DNA from: Streptantibioticus silvisoli
GTDB taxonomy: Bacteria > Actinomycetota > Actinomycetes > Streptomycetales > Streptomycetaceae
NCBI RefSeq assembly: GCF_027947535.2
Contig: NZ_JAAGKO020000013.1
Coordinates: 95,884-159,883 of the forward strand
Direction: 5' to 3'
DNA: 64,000 bases
Positions 16,929 through 24,811 of this stretch are shown piece after piece; the stretch's first letter is position 1, and each line of letters starts with the position of its first letter. The notes beneath the pieces are model-generated. The model was not told the origin of the DNA, ran no database searches, and saw only the letters and a list, made by a program, of their open reading frames with translations. A program made the translations under genes and the position numbers.

Positions 16929-17057
16929 ATGCGCGCACGGCACACCCGCCGCATATCGCTCCCGGCCGGCGCCTTCCGGTCCCGGGTCGCCCGGCGCCAC
17001 GTCGACCTGCTCCGGGTCAGCAGCGCGCTGTGTCCGGCGCCGGCCCCCGCCCGCTGA
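16929..17057 (+). CDS. Cysteine-containing putative leader peptide (42 aa) of ABC transporter operon
   Basis: ATG 16929 follows a strong GGAGG and opens a 42-residue frame, MRARHTRRISLPAGAF onward. It contains RRHVDLLRVSSALCPAP before the stop at 17055-17057. The same RRH-x-D-L-x-R-V-x-x-A-L-C-P-A block appears in the divergent leader at 16400-16540. The frame begins 17 nt after the SAM-IV riboswitch, so the riboswitch probably gates translation or transcription of this leader first. The ABC permease starts 229 bp later. The cysteine codon and late position suggest cysteine sensing by stalling or by coupling to downstream structure. The peptide itself is highly basic and probably has no function beyond its translation. 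Confidence 0.85.
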   Translation: MRARHTRRISLPAGAFRSRVARRHVDLLRVSSALCPAPAPAR

Positions 17058-17286
17058 GCAACCTCTCCCCACCCCGACCCACCCGGTGCCGCGAGCACCC
17101 CGCGACGCGCCGGTCCGGTGCGCCCGCCGGTGTGCCCGCCCGCAGTTCCGACCGCCGTCCCCGCCGTCGCCCATGTGCCGTCCGGGCCCGGCTGTGGCTC
17201 CGCCGTGCCCCGGCTCCCCGCACGACCACGCCCGCACGATCACCTGACGCCCGCCGCTCACCCGAACAGGACGGGAAGCACGAGAC

Positions 17287-18311
17287 ATGACAGGTCCGCC
17301 CCTCCCCCCGGCGACGTCCGCGACGTCCGCGACGTCCGCCACTCCCGCCGTGCCGTCGCCGTCCGCCACCCCGCAGCCCGACGCGGCCGCCGACCCGCTG
17401 CTCACCGCCCGGCGGGTGCCGGCACGCCACCCCGGCCAGTGGGTGTCGGCGGCCGTCCTGCTGGTGCTCGCCGCCATGCTGGTCCACACCCTGCTGACCA
17501 ACAGCCGTTTCCAGTGGGGCGTGGTGGGCCGTTACTTCCTCAGCGCCTCGGTCCTGCACGGCCTGGAACTCACCCTGTGGCTCACCGCCGCCGTCATGGT
17601 CTGCGGCTACGTCCTCGGCGTCGGCATCGCCGCCATGCGGCTGTCCGCCAACCCCGTCCTGCGCGGCCTCAGCTTCGGCTACGTGTGGCTGATCCGCTCG
17701 GTCCCCCCGCTGGTCCAGCTGCTGTTCTGGTACGAACTCGCCTCGCTCTACCCGGAGTTGTCGCTCGGCGTGCCCTTCGGGCGGGAGTTCGTGACGGTAC
17801 GCACCGCGCACCTGTTCTCCGGGGTGCTCGCCGCGTTCGTCGGCCTGACCCTCGACGTGGCCGCGTTCTCCGCCGAGATCATCCGCGGCGGCATCCTGTC
17901 GGTCGACCCCGGGCAGTCCGAGGCGGCCCAGGCCCTCGGACTCGGGCGGGTCCGCGTCTTCCGGCGGATCGTGCTGCCGCAGGCGATGCCGGCGATCATC
18001 CCCGCCAGCGGCAACATGCTCATCGGCATGCTGAAGGCGACCTCCATCGTCAGCGTCATCGCCGTCCAGGACCTGCTGTACTCGGTGCAGCTGATCTACA
18101 ACCAGAACTACCTGATCATGCCGCTGCTGCTGGTGGCCACCATCTGGTACGTCGTCCTGACCACCCTGCTGTCGATCGGCCAGTACTACACCGAGCGGTA
18201 CTACGCGCGCGGCAACGACGGCGGCCGGGCCGGCCGGCGCGGCTTCTGGCGGACCGTTCGCGGCAACGCGCCGCTGTTCGGACAGGTCCGCACCGACCTG
18301 GCGGGTCTGTC

Positions 18312-18315
<4 letters not shown>
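17287..18315 (+). CDS. Polar amino acid ABC transporter permease (HisM/GlnP type)
   Basis: A 342-residue inner-membrane permease with five to six helices. The cytoplasmic EAA loop that docks the ATPase reads [20 protein letters not shown], and the helix before it has [16 protein letters not shown], as in the His/Glu/Arg/opine permease family. The N-terminal 50 residues are Pro/Ser/Thr-rich with a SAT triplet repeat (SATSATSAT), encoded by a GCGACGTCC direct repeat, and are probably cytoplasmic and flexible. ATG 17287 has GGGAAG upstream. Its stop overlaps the ATPase start (ATGA). With the ATPase and lipoprotein downstream it forms a complete importer. The SAM-IV riboswitch and Cys-containing leader upstream argue for cystine, methionine or another sulfur compound as substrate, which is inference. 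Confidence 0.93.
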
Positions 18316-19085
<770 letters not shown>

Positions 19086-19153
19086 TCCGCCACGCCCACC
19101 GCACCCCGCAGCCACCGCACGCGCCGCCACCGCACCCGAATCCACTCCATCGC

Positions 19154-19207
19154 TCCCGGACCGGCCGCACCGCCCTCGACCCCCTACGGTCCCGGACCGG
19201 CCGCACC
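19154..19207. repeat. 18-bp direct repeat between ATPase and lipoprotein genes
   Basis: TCCCGGACCGGCCGCACC occurs identically at 19154-19171 and 19190-19207 (36-bp spacing) in the 184-bp gap inside the transporter operon. The gap may hold a processing or secondary promoter site for the more abundant binding protein; nothing decisive is seen. Confidence 0.6.
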
Positions 19208-19269
19208 CCGAACCCGTCCCGTCGGGCACGTGCCCGTCCCCGTCCCCGCGATCCGCTGAGAGGCACCCC

Positions 19270-20250
19270 GTGACCAGCACGAATCCGCCCGCCCGCCGCC
19301 GTTCCCGCCTGCCGGCGGCCGTGCTCACCTCCGGTGCCCTCGTGCTGCTCGCGGCGTGCGGGGCGTCCGGCGGCTCCGGCGGCAGCCCGGCCACCGGTGC
19401 CGCGGCGGGCAAGGCGCCGGCCACCGCCATCCCGACGCGGGACGTCGTCTCCGCCGTCCGCGCCGACCCCGCGCTGCGGGCCGAACTGCCCGCGTCCGTC
19501 CGCGCGGCCGGCGCCCTGACCCTCGGCACCACGCTCAGCCCCGGCACCTCCACCCTCCCGCACTCCGGCGAGACCCCGGACGGCCGGACCGTCGGCCTCG
19601 ACGTCGACCTGCGCAACGCCGTCGCCAAGGTGCTCGGCATCACCTGGAAGGTGCAGAACGGCACCTTTCCCACCGTCATTCCCGGTGTGCAGAACGGCCG
19701 TTACGACGTCGGGCAGGACAACTTCGGCGTCACCGCGGACCGTGAGAAGGTCGTCGACTTCGCCACGTACCTCAACGACGGGCAGGCCTTCCTCGGCGCG
19801 AGCGGCCTCAAGCTGAAGGCCGTCCGCGACCTCACCGACCTGTGCGGCCTGACGGTGGCCACCTCGCCCGGCTCGACGTTCCAGCAGATCCTCACCCGGG
19901 GCGCCGCCCGGTGCGCCAGGGCCGGCAAACGCCCGTACACCGTGCAGTACTTCACCGACAGCGCGCCGATCTTCCTCGGCCTGGCCAACGGCAAGGTCGA
20001 CGTCTACTTCGGCCCCACGCTCAGCCTGAAGTACGACTCCACGCACGTGCCGAACACCACCTTCCTCGGCCAGATCAGCTCGACGCCGGTCGGCTTCGTG
20101 ACCAGGAAGGGCTCGCCGCTGAGCAAGCCGCTGAGCGACGCGGTCAACAAGCTCATCGCCGACGGGGACTACCGGAAGATCTTCGACAAGTGGGGCGTCG
20201 GCGACATCGGGATCACCACCTCCCGGGTCAACCCGGCCGCCACCCTCTGA
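19270..20250 (+). CDS. ABC transporter substrate-binding lipoprotein (family 3, polar amino acid type)
   Basis: A 326-residue extracytoplasmic solute-binding protein. A signal peptide with the lipobox LLAAC places the acylated Cys at residue 30, followed by a Gly/Ser-rich linker. The mature part shows the family-3 features DVDLRNAVAKVLGITWKV, GRYDVGQDNFGVTADREKVV, LTDLCGLTVATSPGSTFQQI and KLIADGDYRKIFDKWGVGD. It captures a small ligand outside the membrane and delivers it to the permease/ATPase pair upstream. Start is GTG 19270 with AGAGG upstream. Ligand identity cannot be read from sequence; the riboswitch and leader upstream suggest a sulfur amino acid or related organosulfur compound. Confidence 0.93.
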   Translation: MTSTNPPARRRSRLPAAVLTSGALVLLAACGASGGSGGSPATGAAAGKAPATAIPTRDVVSAVRADPALRAELPASVRAAGALTLGTTLSPGTSTLPHSGETPDGRTVGLDVDLRNAVAKVLGITWKVQNGTFPTVIPGVQNGRYDVGQDNFGVTADREKVVDFATYLNDGQAFLGASGLKLKAVRDLTDLCGLTVATSPGSTFQQILTRGAARCARAGKRPYTVQYFTDSAPIFLGLANGKVDVYFGPTLSLKYDSTHVPNTTFLGQISSTPVGFVTRKGSPLSKPLSDAVNKLIADGDYRKIFDKWGVGDIGITTSRVNPAATL

Positions 20251-20304
20251 CCGCCCCACCCTCTGACCGCGCCGGCCGCCCGGCAGCGAAAGGACGTTTT
20301 CCAG

Positions 20305-21129
20305 ATGACCGTCCAGGACACCGACCCCGCGGAGTTCACCCGGCAGTGGGAGGAATGGCACGCGCGACGTGAGGCCGCCCTCACCGACCCGCACGGCTTC
20401 CTCGCCGTCACCAGCCTGCGCTGGCTCGACGCGGAGCCCACCCGTTTCCCCGACGCGCCCGGCGCCTGGTCCACCGGAGATGACGGCGTCGTGGTCGAAC
20501 TCGCCGACGGCGAACGGCTGACCGTCGACGGCACCGAGGTCAGCGGCCGCCACGCCTTCGGCGTCCTGCCCGAGCGGTCCGGCGTCAACGCGGTGGCCGG
20601 CCGGGCGGTCGTCGAGGTCGCCCGGCGCGGCGGCCATGACATCCTCCGCCCCCGGCACCCCGACAACGCCCTGCGCCTGGAGCACCCGGCCACCCCCGCC
20701 TACGCCCCCGACCCGCGCTGGGCGGTGACCGGCCGCTACGTCCCGTTCGACACGCCCCGCGCGGTCACGGTGGGCGCCGCCGTCGAAGGACTCCAGCACG
20801 TCTACGACGCGCCGGGCCAGGTCGAGTTCGAGCTGGAGGGTGCCACGTACCGGCTATCCGCCTTCAATGGCGCCGCACCCGGCAGCCTCCACGTGCTGTT
20901 CACCGACGCCACCTCCGGCGTCACGACCTACGCGGCCAACCGTTCGGTGTCCATCGCCGCCCCCGACGACTCCGGCCGGGTCCTGATCGACTTCAACCGC
21001 GCCACCAACCTGCCCTGCGCCTACACCGACCTGGCCACCTGCCCCCTGCCCCCCGACGGCAACCGCCTCCCCGTCGCCGTCGAGGCCGGCGAACGCATCC
21101 CGCACGAACGGCTCACGACCACCGGCTGA
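20305..21129 (+). CDS. DUF1684 domain-containing protein
   Basis: A 274-residue soluble protein of the DUF1684 family. Conserved features are the N-terminal FTRQWEEWHARREAAL, DPHGFLAVTSLRWLDAEP, the central YVPFDTPRAVTVGAAVEGL, and the C-terminal block with LIDFNRATNLPCAYTDLATC, PLPPDGNRLPVAVEAGE and RIPHE. The reaction is unknown; the fold is thought to be beta-rich. ATG 20305 has GAAAGGACG upstream. It sits 54 bp after the substrate-binding protein and is followed by a strong terminator, so it is probably the last gene of the SAM-IV-controlled operon. This context suggests a role in processing an imported sulfur compound, which is inference only. Confidence 0.88.
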   Translation: MTVQDTDPAEFTRQWEEWHARREAALTDPHGFLAVTSLRWLDAEPTRFPDAPGAWSTGDDGVVVELADGERLTVDGTEVSGRHAFGVLPERSGVNAVAGRAVVEVARRGGHDILRPRHPDNALRLEHPATPAYAPDPRWAVTGRYVPFDTPRAVTVGAAVEGLQHVYDAPGQVEFELEGATYRLSAFNGAAPGSLHVLFTDATSGVTTYAANRSVSIAAPDDSGRVLIDFNRATNLPCAYTDLATCPLPPDGNRLPVAVEAGERIPHERLTTTG

Positions 21130-21153
21130 AACGCCAACACCTCTGATCCGGTT

Positions 21154-21185
21154 GCCCGTTGCCTCGCTGCGGCGGGGCAACGGGC
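21154..21185 (+). terminator. Intrinsic-type hairpin ending the transporter operon
   Basis: GCCCGTTGCC (21154-21163) pairs perfectly with GGCAACGGGC (21176-21185) around a 12-nt loop, 25 bp after the DUF1684 stop. No T-run follows, as is common for actinomycete terminators. Confidence 0.7.
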
Positions 21186-21243
21186 GGGGGAACGCGCCCG
21201 ACCCGTTAGGCTGACCGTACGGTGGCCCGCTGGGCGGCCGTGC

Positions 21244-21345
21244 GGCGGTGGGGCCCGCCGTCCCCGAACCGCGGCAGCAACGCCGCCAACGGTCCCTACC
21301 TGACCTTTCCGCGCGCCTGCGCGCGGTTCCGGACGATCAGGTAGG
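21244..21345 (+). promoter_or_regulatory. Fluoride riboswitch (crcB motif) with RBS-sequestering hairpin
   Basis: GGCG (21244-21247) pairs with CGCC (21256-21259), enclosing the loop GTGGGGCC. Then comes GAACCGC, a GCGGC/GCCGC stem (21271-21275 with 21282-21286), and AACGGTCCCTACC. The loop bases GGGGCC (21250-21255) can pair with GGTCCC (21291-21296), which is the family pseudoknot. Downstream, CCTACCTGA (21295-21303) is exactly complementary to TCAGGTAGG (21337-21345), which overlaps the GGTAGGAG ribosome site of the first fluC gene. The two pairings share bases, so fluoride binding should free the ribosome site. The inner loop also holds GCGCGC-CT-GCGCGC. The genes controlled are fluoride channels, as expected. 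Confidence 0.87.
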
Positions 21346-21355
21346 AGCCTGACGT

Positions 21356-21934
21356 ATGGCCTGCGAAGACCCGAAGAACCCGCCCGCCGGGGACAGTCCG
21401 CCGACCGGGTGGAAGGCGGAGCCGGCCGACCCGGACACCGCGGTGGCACCCCTGCCGCACAAGCCCGGCCGCACTCCGCGCCGCGAACAGGCCGACATCC
21501 TGCTCGTCATCGCCGCCGGCGGCGTCCTCGGCGCGTTCGCCCGCTACGGCGCCACGTTGATCTGGCCGACCCCGGCGACCGGCTTCCCGTGGACCACGTT
21601 CCTGATCAACGTCACCGGCTGCGCCGCGATGGGCGTGCTGATGGTGCTGATCACCGAACGCCTCACCGTCCACCCGCTGGTCAGGCCCTTCCTCGGCACC
21701 GGCGTCCTGGGCGGTTACACCACCTTCTCCTCCTACATCCTCGACGCCCACCGCCTGCTGGAGAACGGCCACGGCGGCACCGCGCTGCTCTACCTGGCCG
21801 CCACGCTCACCGCCGCGCTGGCCGCGATATGGACCACCGTCGGCCTCACCCGCCTCGTGGTCCGCCCGCGGTCCGCGGGCACCGCCGGCGAACCGGCGAC
21901 CGGAAGCCCCACCGGACAGGAGGGCCGGGCATGA
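21356..21934 (+). CDS. crcB: Fluoride channel subunit FluC/CrcB (first copy)
   Basis: A 192-residue member of the Fluc fluoride channel family. About 45 polar residues precede four membrane helices. Diagnostic segments are [16 protein letters not shown] in helix 1, [16 protein letters not shown] with the pore-region Asn in helix 2, and [17 protein letters not shown], the broken helix 3 that forms the sodium and phenylalanine-box site. A polar C-terminal tail follows helix 4. The family exports cytosolic fluoride as a dual-topology dimer. The gene lies directly under a fluoride riboswitch and its stop overlaps the second copy (ATGA). Actinomycetes often have such heterologous pairs, where the two proteins insert in opposite orientation and form one channel. 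Confidence 0.96.
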   Translation: MACEDPKNPPAGDSPPTGWKAEPADPDTAVAPLPHKPGRTPRREQADILLVIAAGGVLGAFARYGATLIWPTPATGFPWTTFLINVTGCAAMGVLMVLITERLTVHPLVRPFLGTGVLGGYTTFSSYILDAHRLLENGHGGTALLYLAATLTAALAAIWTTVGLTRLVVRPRSAGTAGEPATGSPTGQEGRA

Positions 21935-22305
21935 CCTGGGTCATGGTTCTGATCGGTGCCGTCGTCGGCGCGCCGCTGCGCTATCTGACCGACCGCGCCG
22001 TGCAGTCCCGCCACGACACCGTCTTCCCCTGGGGCACGTTCGGGGTCAACCTGGCCGCCTGCGCCGGGCTCGGGCTGCTCACCGGCGCGGCCACGGCCAC
22101 CACCGTGCCGCAGGCCGTCCAGCACCTCATCGGTCCCGGGCTGTGCGCCACCTTGAGCACCTACTCCACGTTCTCCTTCGAGACCCTCCGGCTGGCCGAG
22201 ACCGGCGCCAAGTACTTCGCCGCCGCCAACGCCGTCGTCAGCGTCGTCGCCGGCCTCGGCACGGCCTACGTGGGCGTCGCCCTGGCCCAGTCGCTGTTCG
22301 GCTGA
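21931..22305 (+). CDS. crcB: Fluoride channel subunit FluC/CrcB (second copy)
   Basis: A 124-residue minimal Fluc protein with four helices. [14 protein letters not shown] is the helix 1 signature, [16 protein letters not shown] carries the helix 2 Asn, and [19 protein letters not shown] is helix 3 with the conserved S-T-F-S-F break. It lacks the N- and C-terminal tails of its partner, consistent with opposite membrane orientation in a heterodimer. ATG 21931 overlaps the first copy's stop by 4 bp, so both are made from one riboswitch-controlled transcript. It is convergent with a TetR gene downstream. Confidence 0.96.
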   Translation: MTWVMVLIGAVVGAPLRYLTDRAVQSRHDTVFPWGTFGVNLAACAGLGLLTGAATATTVPQAVQHLIGPGLCATLSTYSTFSFETLRLAETGAKYFAAANAVVSVVAGLGTAYVGVALAQSLFG

Positions 22306-22497
22306 TAGGCGCCGGGCCGGCCGGCGGGCAGCGGGGGCCGGGGAGCGGGTGTCGGCGAGCGGGGACGGCTGGCTGGCACCGGTTCGGGTGACGGAGCGCG
22401 GGCCGGTTGACGGGAGCGGGCGGGGTCGCGGCCCGCAACCCGCGGGGTACCGGGCGTGGGCCGCCGCGTTCGTCCTGCTGGCCCTCGCCACCTGAAC

Positions 22498-22570
22498 GCC
22501 CGTCGCGCCAGCACTTCTCACGTCAACGCCCGTCGTGCCAGAGCCCGTCGCGTCAAACCCCGTCGCGTCA
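22498..22570. repeat. Four-copy short repeat at the end of the TetR gene
   Basis: GCCCGTCGCGCCA (22498), GCCCGTCGTGCCA (22528), GCCCGTCGCGTCA (22543) and CCCGTCGCGTCA (22558) lie in the convergent gap between fluC and the TetR gene, the last one running into the TetR stop. No terminator hairpin stands out. Confidence 0.5.
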
Positions 22571-23131
22571 ATCCGCGAGCAGCAGGCGGACGGCGTCCAC
22601 GACGACCTGGCGGCGGCGGGCGGTGGTGACGTCGTCGACGTGCGCGGTCAGTTCCGGGCCGGCGGCGGCCCACAGGCAGGCGGTGTTGAGAACCAGCGCC
22701 AGCAGTTCGGCGGCGGTGAACCGGGTCGGCAGCACGCCGTCCGCCTGGGCGCGGGCGATGGCGTCGATCTTGTGCCGCATGCTGCGCGTCACGGTGGCCG
22801 GCGGCTCGCCGGACGGGTGCTCCAGGCGGTACCAGGTCGCCAGCCGCACCGTGGTCGGGTCGGCCGCGTAACCGTCGAAGAGCCGGCCCGCGTACTCCGG
22901 CAGGTCGTGCGCGTCGATCGGCGCGTTGGCGACGGTCTCGACCACGAGTTCGTCGAAGACCGCCTCGAACAGGCCGTCCTTGCTGCCGTAGTAGTGGTAG
23001 ATCTGCGCCTTGTTGCTGCGGGCTGCTGCCGCGATCCGGTCCACCCGCGCCCCGGCGATCCCGTACGTGGCGAACTCCGCCGCGGCCGCGTCCAGCAGCC
23101 GCCGTCGCGTCGCGCTTGCGTCTCCGGCCAT
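22568..23131 (-). CDS. TetR-family transcriptional regulator
   Basis: A 187-residue repressor-like protein. The N-terminal helix-turn-helix reads TRRRLLDAAAAEFATYGIAG, then RVDRIAAAARSNKAQIYHYY and GSKDGLFEAVFDELV, the standard TetR pattern with the YxYYGSKDxL core. The C-terminal ligand domain (residues about 80-187) is helical with MRHKIDAIARAQADGVLPTRF, similar to the TetR_C_33-like group. It is divergent from an SDR gene, and the 150-bp spacer contains a large inverted repeat that also carries the SDR promoter, so it most likely represses the SDR and itself. The inducer is unknown, perhaps the SDR substrate. Confidence 0.92.
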   Translation of the reverse strand: MAGDASATRRRLLDAAAAEFATYGIAGARVDRIAAAARSNKAQIYHYYGSKDGLFEAVFDELVVETVANAPIDAHDLPEYAGRLFDGYAADPTTVRLATWYRLEHPSGEPPATVTRSMRHKIDAIARAQADGVLPTRFTAAELLALVLNTACLWAAAGPELTAHVDDVTTARRRQVVVDAVRLLLAD

Positions 23132-23155
23132 GCCGACATCGTACCGAACGGCCGA

Positions 23156-23210
23156 CTAACCAGATAGTTGACAGCGCTGACGGCTGCTCCTACTGTCAAC
23201 TAAACGGTTA
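23156..23210. promoter_or_regulatory. TetR operator and divergent promoters
   Basis: TAGTTGACA (23165-23173) and TGTCAACTA (23194-23202) form a perfect 9-bp inverted repeat, flanked by TAACC (23156-23160) and GGTTA (23206-23210) as outer arms. On the plus strand TTGACA (23168-23173), a 17-nt spacer and TACTGT (23191-23196) make a good sigma-70-like promoter for the SDR gene. Symmetry places another TTGACA on the minus strand for the TetR gene. A TetR dimer bound here would block both directions. Confidence 0.8.
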
Positions 23211-23230
23211 GAAAGCGCGGGCGCCCATCG

Positions 23231-23265
23231 TCACCCGAATCAGCCGTACCTCACCCGAATCAGCC
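23231..23265. repeat. 15-bp perfect direct repeat in SDR leader
   Basis: TCACCCGAATCAGCC occurs at 23231-23245 and 23251-23265, a 20-bp period, ending 15 bp before the SDR start codon. It lies in the predicted 5' untranslated region and could be a slipped duplication or a second regulator site. Confidence 0.6.
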
Positions 23266-23280
23266 AGAAAGTGGGATCGT

Positions 23281-24108
23281 ATGAGCCACATCCTGCTCGT
23301 CACCGGCAGCTCGCGCGGCCTCGGCCGTGCCGTCACCGAGGCCGCGCTGGCGGCCGGGCACCGCGTGGTGGCCACCGCCCGCAGGACCGACGCCCTCGCG
23401 GACCTCGCCGCCCGCCACCCCGACACCCTGCGCACCGCCGTCCTCGACGTGACCGATCCCGAGGCCGCCCGCGCCGCCGTCCGGCTCGCCGTCGACGCCT
23501 TCGGCGGACTCGACACCGTCGTCAACAACGCCGGCTACGCCAACACCGCCTCCGTCGAGGACGTCACCCTGGACGACTTCCGCGCCCAGGTGGACACCAA
23601 CCTGTTCGGCGTCGTCAACGTGACCAAGGCCGCTCTGCCCGTCCTGCGGGAGAGCGGAAAGGGCCACATCATCCAGATCTCCTCCGTCGGCGGCCGCGTC
23701 GCCACCCCGGGCCTTTCGGCGTACCAGGCGGCGAAGTGGGCCGTCGGCGGATTCTCCGACGTCCTCGCCACGGAGGTCGCGCCGCTCGGCATCCACGTCA
23801 CCACGATCGAACCCGGCGGCATGCCCACCGACTGGGCCGGCTCCTCGATGGACATCCCGCCGGTCAGCGCCCCCTACGAGCAGACGGTGGGCCGCGTCGC
23901 CGGGATGCTCCGGGGCGGCGTCGCCACCCCCGGCAGCAGCGACCCGGCCAAGGTCGCCCAGGTCCTGCTGTCCCTGCTCGACCTGCCCGAGCCCCCGCGC
24001 CGCCTGCTCCTCGGCCGCGACGCCGTGGCCCACGCCGCCGCAGCGGAAACCGCCCGCGCCGAATCCGACGCCCGCTGGCGCGAGCTGAGCGAGTCGACGA
24101 GTGCGTGA
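23281..24108 (+). CDS. Short-chain dehydrogenase/reductase (classical SDR)
   Basis: A 275-residue NAD(P)-dependent oxidoreductase of the classical SDR type. The cofactor loop TGSSRGLG is at residues 8-15, with Arg-rich positions after strand 2 (ATARRTD) that favour NADP(H). NNAG is at 82-85, and the catalytic triad is S135 (in ISSVGG), Y148 and K152 (YQAAK). The PGG motif appears as IEPGGMPTDW. ATG 23281 has a weak GTGGG ribosome site. The divergent TetR gene and shared operator suggest induction by a specific small molecule, perhaps an aldehyde, ketone or quinone. No other catabolic genes are adjacent, so the substrate is open. Confidence 0.93.
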   Translation: MSHILLVTGSSRGLGRAVTEAALAAGHRVVATARRTDALADLAARHPDTLRTAVLDVTDPEAARAAVRLAVDAFGGLDTVVNNAGYANTASVEDVTLDDFRAQVDTNLFGVVNVTKAALPVLRESGKGHIIQISSVGGRVATPGLSAYQAAKWAVGGFSDVLATEVAPLGIHVTTIEPGGMPTDWAGSSMDIPPVSAPYEQTVGRVAGMLRGGVATPGSSDPAKVAQVLLSLLDLPEPPRRLLLGRDAVAHAAAAETARAESDARWRELSESTSA

Positions 24109-24393
24109 GTGGTGGATGGCGGGGCGGGCGGCGGCTGAGCGAGTGACGGGTCAGTGACGGCTGGCGGGGGCGGGGAACGGTGTTCCCGGGGGTGATCCGG
24201 GGGGCGGTTCGCGGTGAACGGGCGCCTCGGGGGACGGTCAGCCCGTCGGGTGAGGGATGCCTTCGGCGGCGGGGCTGCGCCTCCGCGCCTCACCGAACGG
24301 CCGCCATGTCCGCGCGTTGTACCCGGCCGTCGGCGGACCGGACGCCCGGATCGCGACCCGCTCGTCGGCGGGCGCCGCCCGGACGACCCGGCC

Positions 24394-24555
24394 TCAGTCC
24401 TGGACGACGCGGTAGATGCCGTAGATGACGCCGGGAACGTGGCCGCACAACTGGAGGAGGAAGGCCCACAGCACTCGCAGGCTCGGGCCTTCCTTGATCA
24501 GCACAGCCAGCCACGGCAGCACGAGGCAGAGCAGGATGAGCAGCGTCTTGACCAC
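24394..24555 (-). CDS. Pmp3/YqaE-family small membrane protein (53 aa)
   Basis: A 53-residue hydrophobic protein starting at GTG 24555 with GAAAGG 8 nt upstream. It reads MVKTLLILLCLVLPWLAVLI, then KEGPSLRVLWAFLLQLCGHV and PGVIYGIYRVVQD. Two membrane helices separated by a short loop, the PG...IYG end of helix 2 and the total length fit the Pmp3/YqaE/UPF0057 proteolipids, which affect membrane potential and salt or cold tolerance. It is monocistronic, downstream of a PP2C gene on the same strand (257-bp gap). That gap carries a long inverted repeat, so it probably has its own promoter. Confidence 0.85.
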   Translation of the reverse strand: MVKTLLILLCLVLPWLAVLIKEGPSLRVLWAFLLQLCGHVPGVIYGIYRVVQD

Positions 24556-24639
24556 GGGATAGGGCCTTTCGGTTGAGAGGGTGTCACTGTCGTTCCCGTA
24601 CCCCACCACGGCCGCCGCATGTGACGACGCGTGACGCGC

Positions 24640-24709
24640 CATCCGTGCGGGCGGACGACGATCCGCCGGAACGATCCCTTCCGGGGGCACACCCCCGTCC
24701 GCACGGATG
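24640..24709. terminator. Long inverted repeat between PP2C and Pmp3-type genes
   Basis: CATCCGTGCGG (24640-24650) is exactly complementary to CCGCACGGATG (24699-24709). Inside the 48-nt loop a second hairpin, CCGGAA...TTCCGG, is possible. Placed 100-170 bp after the PP2C stop on the leftward strand, it may end that transcript or control the small membrane protein gene downstream. Confidence 0.5.
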
Positions 24710-24811
24710 TACCGAGACGTTGGGGCCGCGCCCGACACCGTTCCCCTTCGCCGACCTCCGCCGTCCGCTCCCACCCGGAACCGGCGGCACGCGACATGGT
24801 TCAAGCTGTCC

